From assembly GCA_026770585.1 (NCBI GenBank), contig MU646631.1:240726-252979 (forward strand): a stretch of 12,254 nt of DNA. Reading direction: 5' to 3'. Both the position numbers and the translations under genes were made by a program. The DNA comes from Baffinella frigidus (Eukaryota; Cryptophyceae; Cryptomonadales; Baffinellaceae). Shown here one piece after another: positions 7,888 through 12,254 of this stretch (position 1 is the first letter of the stretch; each line of letters starts with the position of its first letter). Under the pieces are notes generated by a model. The model did not search any database, was not told the origin of the DNA, and worked only from the letters and a program-made list of their open reading frames with translations.

Positions 7888-7938
7888 GGACACTAAGGCC
7901 GTGCGTTGCCTTGATTTCGAGTAACCCCTGTCCTGGAT

Positions 7939-8105
7939 GTTAATGTTGGGTGTCTTGCGACGTTGATACAGAAAATGTATTTTCTGTTGAGCGTTGAGGC
8001 AACAAATTTCATCATTCATCATGTCGCTCCTACTCGTCGAGGGGGGAGCGCAGTTTCCCGGGGGTTGTTAATGTTGGGTGCCTTGCGACGTTTATACAGG
8101 AAATG
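7939..8105. repeat. Pair of 40-bp direct repeats
   Basis: TGTTAATGTTGGGTGTCTTG at the start of 7939-7978 recurs as TGTTAATGTTGGGTGCCTTG at the start of 8066-8105. Both units continue as GCGACGTT.ATACAG.AAATG. A partial third unit lies at 7723-7740. A small hairpin CAGAAAA/TTTTCTG overlaps the end of the first unit (7971-7988). Confidence 0.75.
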
Positions 8106-8149
8106 CACAGAGGCGCTCAGGACCATGTAAGGCCCCCGCGCACGACCAT

Positions 8150-8321
8150 CACTTAAGTGGCCCCGAATCTCTTAAGTGGCCGTAATCGCCCCCCAGAAGG
8201 CCACAGGGTTTCTACATAGGCCAGAGTAGGAGCGGAGCGGGTAGGTTACTGGCCACTTAAGGGACACCCAGTTCCCTGAAGTGGACAACTTAAGGGAGAC
8301 CCAGGTATCCCTTAAGTGGCC
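8150..8321. repeat. Cluster of CTTAAGTGGCC motifs in both orientations
   Basis: CTTAAGTGGCC occurs near 8153 and 8171. GGCCACTTAAGGGA is at about 8252, a variant pair (CCCTGAAGTGG, ACTTAAGGGA) at about 8275-8296, and TCCCTTAAGTGGCC at 8308-8321. A further copy is at about 8898. The inverted copies could form several alternative hairpins. Confidence 0.7.
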
Positions 8322-8388
8322 AGCGGAAGCAGCACGAGGGAGCACTAGACCCGTTCTTGCGGCGTCAAATTGAGCGACCTAGGTGTCC
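8309..8388. repeat. Module M, copy a
   Basis: AGTGGCCAGCGGAAGCAGCA, then GACCCGTTCTTGCGGCGTCAA and GAGCGACCTAGGTGTC. The same ordered blocks occur at 8650-8900 and, in part, at 9163-9230. The module is interrupted at its 3' end by foldback family 1 copy 2. Confidence 0.6.
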
Positions 8389-8513
8389 CTTACAGGGGTA
8401 CCTCGCTCATAAGAAAGCGCCCCCCCTTAGGACCCTACAGCAGGGCTATGCCTAGGGCGCTATGGTGATCCTAGGGGGGTGGGTGTTTCTTATGAGCGAG
8501 GTACCCCTGTAAG
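8389..8513. mobile_element. Foldback (MITE-like) element, family 1, copy 2
   Basis: Terminal arms of at least 27 bases pair perfectly: TTACAGGGGTACCTCGCTCA at the left and its reverse complement ending at 8512-8513, both continuing into TAAGAAA. The interior is C-rich/G-rich with CCTAGG cores. It is better preserved than copy 1. Confidence 0.8.
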
Positions 8514-8515
8514 TG

Positions 8516-8652
8516 CACTGCCAGCGAGAAAATTTCGCAGAGGACGTGAAAACCCTTTCAAAACATTGTTGTCGCTGTCACAGCGACTATAATGTGTCTG
8601 GGAAACATTATAGTGTCTTCACGTCCTGTGCAAAAAATTCTCGCTGGCAGTG
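8516..8652. mobile_element. Foldback element, family 2
   Basis: CACTGCCAGCGAGAAAATTT at 8516-8535 pairs with the end of the element (AAATTCTCGCTGGCAGTG, finishing at 8652). Inner arms GACGTGAA/TTCACGTC and CACTATAATGTG-like segments also pair, so almost the whole 137 bases can fold. It abuts family 1 copy 2 with only two bases between. Confidence 0.75.
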
Positions 8653-8900
8653 GTCAGCGAAAGCAGCAGCCACACAGCGGGCTACGAAGGGATTTTCGGG
8701 CACTCAGTGCCCGAGTTTCCGTTACCTTATCCATAGGAACCCCCCTATGCCCCTACGGGGTGCCTACCGTAGGGTCGTAGGTCCTTTCGCTTAGGGGTTA
8801 TTCAAAAATCCCTTCGAAGTCCGCTGTGTGGTAGGCGCACCGGACCCGTCCTTGAGGCGTCAACTTAAGCGAGCTATGTGTCGCGAAAGTGGTCCTTCCC
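8653..8900. repeat. Module M, copy b, split by a foldback element
   Basis: GTCAGCGAAAGCAGCAG precedes and GGCGCACCGGACCCGTCCTT follows the insertion at 8670-8831. The second part continues GAGGCGTCAACTTAAGCGAG...GTGTCGCGAAAGTGG. Copies a and c lack this insertion. Confidence 0.6.
8670..8831. mobile_element. Foldback element, family 3, complete copy
   Basis: CCACACAGCGGGCTACGAAG at the left pairs with the right end (CTTCGAAGTCCGCTGTGTGG). The pairing extends over GGGATTTT/AAAATCCC. The interior holds CCTATG, CCCTACGGGG and CTACCGTAGGGTCGTAGG blocks. Related sequence occurs at 12103-12179 (a reverse-oriented half) and as an arm at about 11752-11775. Confidence 0.75.
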
Positions 8901-8930
8901 TTAAGTGGCGGGACATCAGGCGGCTGTGTT

Positions 8931-9093
8931 CATAGGCTAACGGCCTGAAATAGGGTAGTTAGGCATACGGCATTGCCTAGGACCTCCTACCGTAGGCCGA
9001 GGGATCCTAGGACCAAAAAGTCTCGGCCTACGGTAGGAGGTCCTAGGCAATGCCGTAGGCCTAACTACCCCATTTTCAGGCCGTTACCCTATG
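8931..9093. mobile_element. Long near-perfect palindrome, foldback element family 4
   Basis: Arms of about 70 bases are separated by a loop of about 20 bases. CATAGGCTAACGGCCTGAAA at the left matches TTTTCAGGCCGTTACCCTATG at the right. The inner stem around ACGGCATTGCCTAGGACCTCC is essentially perfect. It has no coding capacity. Confidence 0.85.
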
Positions 9094-9162
9094 AGTGTTG
9101 GAGTTAACAAAGGACCGGCTCTCGTTCGGCCGTGTCGGTATGCTCAAATGGTCTCTTTTAGC

Positions 9163-9230
9163 GGAGGCAGCAGGTAAGTTGACAGAGTGTCAACTTAGGC
9201 GCACCCGACCCGTCCTTGAGGCGGCTCTGC
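9163..9230. repeat. Module M, copy c (partial)
   Basis: GCGGAGGCAGCAGG, then a small palindrome GTTGACAGAGTGTCAAC, then GGCGCACCCGACCCGTCCTT. It shows what the module looks like at the point where copy b carries the family 3 insertion. Confidence 0.55.
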
Positions 9231-9257
9231 ACAGCCTCCTCGTCATCCTGTGAAAAG

Positions 9258-9440
9258 GTTTTCGGGTTTCGGGTTTCGGGTTTCGGGTTTCGGGTTTCGG
9301 GTTAAGGGTTTAGGGTTTGGGGGTTAGGGTTTCGGGTTTCGGGTTTCGGGTTTCGGGTTTCGGGTTAAGGGTTTGGTGGTTAGGGTTTAGGGCTTAGGGT
9401 TTAGGGTTTAGGGTTTAGGGTTTAGGGCTTCGAGTTCAGT
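9258..9440. repeat. Higher-order TTTCGGG / TTTAGGG array
   Basis: A block of five to six TTTCGGG heptads followed by TTAAGGG, TTTAGGG/TTTGG(G/T)GG and TTAGGG is repeated once almost exactly. It then runs into TTTAGGG heptads at about 9390-9425. The homogeneous TTTCGGG variant and the higher-order period of about 65-70 bases separate it from the decayed tract at 4795-5312. Confidence 0.85.
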
Positions 9441-9479
9441 GTTCTTGGTTTCAGGTTTAGGGTGTCCGGTTTAGGAAGA

Positions 9480-9589
9480 TTACACTAGAGGAGCACTTAC
9501 CTGGACGCGACTGGGGTTTAGGATTGAGGGTGTCAGGTTTCGGGTTTGGGGTTACACTAGAGGAGCACTTACTTGGACGCGACTGGGGT
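9480..9589 (-). repeat. 38-bp direct duplication containing a splice-donor-like site
   Basis: TTACACTAGAGGAGCACTTA opens both copies (9480-9517 and 9552-9589), with one mismatch over 38 bases; both end GACGCGACTGGGGT. On the - strand each copy reads CGCGTCCA(A/G)GTAAGTGCTCC, a near-consensus donor at the end of the exon-like sequence upstream. Telomere-like heptads lie between the copies. Confidence 0.75.
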
Positions 9590-9636
9590 ATGCTGGCGAG
9601 GCCGGGCCCGGAGAGGACCCACCCGAACGAGATCGT
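9573..9636 (-). pseudogene. Damaged copy of transporter exon Y
   Basis: On the - strand this reads TISFGWVLSGPGLASI, closely matching the clean copy at 10167-10241 (TITFGWVLCGTGLASI). An in-frame TAG replaces the codon just upstream (9637-9639), and the end diverges into PQSRP before a GTAAGT donor. It is probably a dead copy. Confidence 0.45.
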
Positions 9637-9784
9637 CTAGCTCTGTCTCAGTCTATTTGGGCTTACCACTTTGGTGGGCCCGGGCTCTTTCCCGCTCCAA
9701 AGTTGACGGGTGTGTACCGCGAACCCAGCGTGTCAACTTAGGAGTAGTCCGCGAAATCCAAGTGAGGCACAGTGAATGGGTTCA

Positions 9785-9932
9785 TCCGGGAACATGTTTA
9801 ATTTAAAAGAACATGGCCTATCAAACCGGATGGTGGCCCTAATCAAATTTACTTAGGGCCCTAATTAACCTTCGTCCCACTCCTATGAACAAATAGGGAT
9901 CCATTTTCTTTTAAATTAAACACGTCCCCGGA
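9785..9932. mobile_element. AT-rich-ended foldback element, family 5
   Basis: TCCGGGAACATGTTTAATTT at the left and its near reverse complement at the right (AAATTAAACACGTCCCCGGA) form terminal inverted repeats of about 32 bases with few mismatches, continuing through AAAAGAA. The 148-bp element has no coding capacity. No clear target-site duplication is visible. Confidence 0.8.
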
Positions 9933-9946
9933 TTAGGGTTTCGGAC

Positions 9947-9977
9947 CTGGAGGAAGCATGCGATGCTCGCGAGGCCC
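9947..9977 (-). pseudogene. Partial copy of transporter exon Y (3' end only)
   Basis: The - strand reads GLASIACFLQ then GTCCGA, identical in protein to the end of the copy at 10167-10241. The upstream half is replaced by unrelated sequence, so only the exon end and donor region were retained. Confidence 0.45.
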
Positions 9978-10166
9978 TTGGAGCCATTGGAGCGATCTAA
10001 GTCAACCCAGTCCACTTATGGGCGAGCTCTTGGTTCCACTCGCAAGCCTTGCTCCGCAGAACACCGGGCCCTAACCCAGATCAAACGCCGGTTCGGCCGG
10101 GCGGGTTTGCACCACGGGGGGTCCGTTTCCCGGAGACCGCTGGTACAAATCCGGGGAGGGTCTGAC

Positions 10167-10241
10167 CTGGAGAAAGCATGCGATGCTCGCGAGGCCAGTC
10201 CCGCAGAGGACCCACCCGAACGTGATGGTCATCGAGAAGGC
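10167..10241 (-). CDS. Transporter exon Y, clean copy (MFS-like transmembrane segment)
   Basis: A 25-codon phase-0 exon on the - strand between GGGAGCAG/G and a GTCAGA donor. It begins AFSMTITFGWVLCGTGLASI and ends ACFLQ. It is hydrophobic with a G-W and small-residue pattern, like the final transmembrane helix of spinster-type major-facilitator proteins, where an AF(N/S)I...W..CG segment follows the DDLG.G.GP helix. Exon X copies lie upstream on the same strand and end in the same phase. The assignment rests on pattern recognition only. Confidence 0.42.
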
Positions 10242-10631
10242 CTGCTCCCGCCCCTGCTCCCGGGAAGTGTGTCAGGCCTGCCACACTTCCCGATCGCTCC
10301 CGGGCAGTCCAGCTCTGCCTCAGGCGGGGTGACTGGTCGGCGAGAGTGTCAGGCGTTGCTTGCGTTGCTTCGATATTTCGGCGGCCAACTTACTACTCAA
10401 AAGCTCTAGTGTAACTGGTATGGTCCAGCTGTGTAGTAACTTTCGTTGCCAAGAACGAAAAAAATTATTGCTTCACTCGAGTTGACGGACTAGACTCAAT
10501 GTTACGTGCCCAAAAGCGCCTTAGGAAGCGCTTGTTGGCTTTTGAAAACCACTGTCTTGAAGAGGAATTGACTTTTGGCGACCCCTTCCAAGACTCTGGC
10601 GTGGAGTGTGGTGAACCAGAGAGATGTTTGC

Positions 10632-10708
10632 AAAATCGCCACGAAGAAGGGCCCGAAGCCGCGGCCGAGGTCATCACAGAGATTGAACACCGCCAGCGCC
10701 GTCCCCAC
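10632..10708 (-). pseudogene. Transporter exon X, copy 3 (diverged end)
   Basis: The - strand reads VGTALAVFNLCDDLGRGFGP then FFVAIL. After this the sequence departs from the other copies (LQTSLWFTT instead of LILSQ), so the usual donor is lost. Its upstream side (higher coordinates) is an ATTACTACACA microsatellite, with no AG/G acceptor directly before it. Confidence 0.45.
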
Positions 10709-10714
10709 ACGAAA

Positions 10715-10860
10715 ATTACTACACACATTACTACACAAATACAAAATTACTATACGAAATTGCTTCCAAAAATTACTACATACATAAAACATTACTACAC
10801 ACATACAACACTACTGCACAAAATCACTGCACAAATGCAAACGTACTACACAAATTTATT
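10715..10860. repeat. ATTACTACACA-type microsatellite, array 1
   Basis: Variant units ATTACTACACA, ATTACTACATA, AAATTACTA and ACACTACTGCACA, period about 11-13. It lies between exon X copies 3 and 2. The plus-strand open frame through it (10499-10885) gives Thr/Ile/Tyr repeats and is not a gene. Confidence 0.8.
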
Positions 10861-10887
10861 GGTTTCCGCGTATTATGTCATTTAGAC

Positions 10888-10978
10888 CTGGGAGAGGATC
10901 AGAATGGCGACGAGGAAACGTCCGAAGCCGCGGCCGAGGTCGTCGCAGAAGTTGAACACCGCCAGCGCCGTGCCCACG
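10888..10978 (-). pseudogene. Transporter exon X, copy 2
   Basis: The - strand reads VGTALAVFNFCDDLGRGFGR then FLVAILILSQ, followed by a GTCTAA donor-like site in phase 0. It differs from copy 1 by a few substitutions, including Arg for the Pro of the GFGP motif. It starts at the edge of a microsatellite and lacks an evident acceptor. Confidence 0.45.
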
Positions 10979-11092
10979 AAAATTATTACACACATTACTA
11001 CACACATTACTACACAAATTACTACACAAATTGCTACACAAATACAAAATTACTACACAAATTACTACCCAACCACTAAATTACACGCACAA
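10979..11092. repeat. ATTACTACACA-type microsatellite, array 2
   Basis: Tandem ATTACTACACA/ATTGCTACACA units with an ATACAAA interruption, closely related to array 1. It lies between exon X copies 2 and 1 and, like array 1, starts at the same point of the exon copy (CGAAAATTA). Confidence 0.85.
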
Positions 11093-11122
11093 ATTTGACT
11101 CGGTTCCGCGAGTTATTTAGAC

Positions 11123-11217
11123 CTGGGAGAGGATGAGGATGGCCACGAGGAAAGGTCCAAAGCCGCGGCCGAGGTCGTCGCAGAGGTTGAACACCGCCAG
11201 CGCGGTCCCGCGCGTCT
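11123..11217 (-). CDS. Transporter exon X, copy 1 (MFS-like DDLG helix)
   Basis: The - strand reads TRGTALAVFNLCDDLGRGFG then PFLVAILILSQ, with a GTCTAA donor in phase 0 and a GCCGCAG acceptor-like site upstream at about 11218. The RGTA..FNL.DDLG.G.GP(F/V)(L/V)V pattern resembles the penultimate transmembrane region of spinster-like major-facilitator transporters, membrane carriers of lipids or small solutes. Joined to exon Y it would continue in frame. It is the best candidate of the three copies for a functional exon, but the rest of the gene is not visible upstream. Confidence 0.45.
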
Positions 11218-11279
11218 CTGCGGCAAAAAAAAGGGAATGGCTCAATTCAATTAAATCTAGAAAAGAATTATTTTCGCAG

Positions 11280-11310
11280 CGCCCGAGATCCCGCGCGTCT
11301 CTGCGGCCAG
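11280..11310 (-). pseudogene. Fragment of a fourth exon X start
   Basis: CCCGCGCGTCTCTGCGGC at about 11290-11307 exactly repeats the start of copy 1 (about 11207-11223). On the - strand it gives the same CCGCAG-AGACGCGCGGG junction before diverging. It is either a fourth truncated copy or a direct repeat flanking the ~65-bp A-rich insert between them. Confidence 0.45.
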
Positions 11311-11368
11311 AACCAATTATATTGAATTATGTCAGGGTGCTACGGAGTAAATCCCTTGGTAGCGCGTT

Positions 11369-11447
11369 CGGGTACGGGTACGAAGGCGGATTTCGTAGGA
11401 CGCTACGGTATTGGCTAGCGTAGGGTGCTACGGAGTACCCGTACCCG
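11369..11447. mobile_element. 79-bp hairpin element, family 6, copy 1
   Basis: CGGGTACGGGTAC at the left end and GTACCCGTACCCG at the right end are perfect inverted repeats. The interior adds GTAGGACGCTACGG pairing with TAGCGTAGGGTGCTAC. A second copy is at 11656-11734. Confidence 0.8.
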
Positions 11448-11479
11448 GACGGCTGGGTTCGGGGGGAAACGGTCTCGAG

Positions 11480-11796
11480 TTGTACCTGGGTGGTTGACGA
11501 ACCAAAGAAACTGTCCCGCTTCTTAAGGCTTCCAACGCCGAAGACACGGGTAGAAATGCCATTTTAGGCATAAAACCAAGGCTTAAGATAGCATGAATCA
11601 GGACAGATTGTGGTATGTTCCAAGATTGGAGTGGTACCTGGGTGGTTGACGTGTTCGGGTACGGGTACGAAGGCGGATTCCGTAGGACGCTACGGTAGCG
11701 GCTAGCGTAGGGTGCTACGGAGTACCCGTACCCGCATTTCCTGTCCGAAAATCCCTTGGTAGCCCGCTGTGTGGAGTGGTACCTGGGTGGTTGACG
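11480..11796. repeat. Three 21-bp direct repeats at ~147-bp spacing
   Basis: G(T/G)TGG/GTTGTACCTGGGTGGTTGACG-type units begin at about 11480, 11631 and 11776; GTACCTGGGTGGTTGACG is the invariant part. The second unit sits directly before hairpin family 6 copy 2 and the third directly after a family 3 arm. They may be flanks carried with the hairpins or part of a larger duplicated segment. Confidence 0.75.
11656..11734. mobile_element. 79-bp hairpin element, family 6, copy 2
   Basis: Same length and termini as copy 1, with a few internal changes. It is followed by a family 3-like arm (ATCCCTTGGTAGCCCGCTGTGTGG, about 11752-11775). The combination occurs in related form near 11352, where ATCCCTTGGTAGCGCG precedes copy 1. 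Confidence 0.8.
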
Positions 11797-12102
11797 TTGA
11801 CGAGGACGGCGCGGACGCACGGGCCCGTAACCTGTCGCCAGGACACCTTTTTGAGTGTTTGTCTTCGTATACGTTGTGTACTTGGTGGTATACGACTCTG
11901 GGTAGGTGACTCTCTAGAGCCATCTTCTGCTCTCTCGTGTCGCCTCCCAGGCATTAAAATGTTGAACTTTTAAAATAAAACGACAGGACATGTTGTACAA
12001 AGTTACAATCTATCCAAAAAAATAGAAGTTAAAACAGCGTACGATCTCGAGCACACAGGGTACCTCGAGGGGGGGAGCACCTTTGGTATCAACAGCACCC
12101 CA
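11797..12102. other. Unassigned region, no gene seen
   Basis: Short open frames only, with an A/T-rich stretch at about 11955-12030 (TTTTAAAATAAAAC). GTATACG...GTATACG at about 11868-11896 is a short repeat. No RNA gene or coding region was recognised. Confidence 0.4.
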
Positions 12103-12179
12103 CCACACAGCGGACTTCGAAGGATTTCGAATAAACCCTAAGCGATAAGACCTAGGACCCTATGGTAGGCAACCCGTAG
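12103..12179. mobile_element. Truncated foldback element, family 3, second copy
   Basis: CCACACAGCGGACTTCGAAG begins the same sequence as the reverse complement of the right half of the element at 8670-8831. It continues through ACCCTAAGCGA, GACCTAGGACCCTA and GGTAGGCA.CCCGTAGG. It then meets a G run, so the other arm is missing. Confidence 0.65.
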
Positions 12180-12254
12180 GGGGGGGGGGGGGTCTCCTCC
12201 GGAGGGGGGGCGCCGGCAGGCAGGCGGGGGGGCGGCAGGCTGGCGGAGGGGGGG
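12180..12254. repeat. Poly-G / G-rich low-complexity end
   Basis: Runs of G with CTCCTCCGGAGG and GGCAGGCAGGCGG interruptions up to the window edge. The sudden change inside a foldback element suggests a homopolymer expansion or a low-quality assembly end. Confidence 0.75.

Noticed and set aside
7761-9093. CRISPR array or attachment-site cluster
   Set aside because: Repeats are inverted, of several families and irregularly spaced; the surrounding genes are intron-bearing and eukaryotic.
9963-10409. Plus-strand 148-codon ORF
   Set aside because: It is opposite exon Y copies whose minus-strand peptide repeats; the plus-strand peptide has no recognised motif.
10499-10885. Plus-strand 128-codon ORF
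   Set aside because: The second half is microsatellite translation (Thr/Ile/Tyr). The first half is opposite exon X copy 3, where the minus-strand peptide is conserved among copies.
1-12254. tRNA, rRNA or dinoflagellate spliced-leader gene
   Set aside because: No cloverleaf-like segment, rRNA-conserved block or spliced-leader core was seen when reading both strands by eye. A covariance-model search would settle it.

Overview
The window looks like nuclear DNA from an alga-related protist. Interstitial telomere-like heptads of the CCCTAAA/TTTAGGG type occur in three tracts and inside an intron. Genes are split by short introns (about 76-460 nt), and simple-sequence tracts and foldback elements are abundant. 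In the splice models below nearly every acceptor reads AG followed by G, and one intron appears to start with GA. That pattern is best known from dinoflagellates; TTTAGGG telomeres also occur in chromerids and plants/green algae. My best guess is a myzozoan alga (chromerid or dinoflagellate). This is inference, and I found no rRNA, tRNA or spliced-leader sequence to fix it.

Layout. 1-436: degenerate TACACCN/CCCTAAA heptads leading into a splice acceptor. 437-4481 (+): a MULE-type (Mutator-like) DDE transposase gene, open at its 5' side, reconstructed as nine exons with matching phases; the D, D, CxxH and NN..ES landmarks are all present. One of its introns consists of CCCTAAA-type repeats, and a large (GA)n/(TA)n tract lies near its 3' end. 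4795-5310: TTTAGGG-type repeats in the opposite orientation. 5311-6060: no recognisable gene. About 6060-6735: three to four diverged copies of a ~171-bp tandem repeat. 6887-7591 (+): a small three-exon gene whose splicing assembles one CCCH zinc finger.

7592-9250: a non-coding mosaic of nested foldback (MITE-like) elements, short direct repeats and a CTTAAGTGG motif cluster. 9258-9470: a higher-order TTTCGGG/TTTAGGG array. 9480-11290 (- strand): a decayed exon-duplication cluster that looks like the last transmembrane exons of a major-facilitator transporter. One exon type is present three times (plus a fragment) with ATTACTACACA-type microsatellites between copies, and the following exon type is present as one clean and two damaged copies. 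11369-11796: two 79-bp hairpins and three regularly spaced 21-bp repeats. 11840-12100: nothing recognised. 12103-12179: a truncated foldback element running into a poly-G, low-complexity end.

The genes do not form a pathway. The window reads as a transposon-rich, possibly subtelomeric or repeat-island region: one mobile-element gene with a complete set of catalytic landmarks, one small zinc-finger gene or fragment, and duplicated transporter exons among short non-autonomous elements. All exon boundaries were found by eye from frame, phase and splice dinucleotides and have no transcript support.
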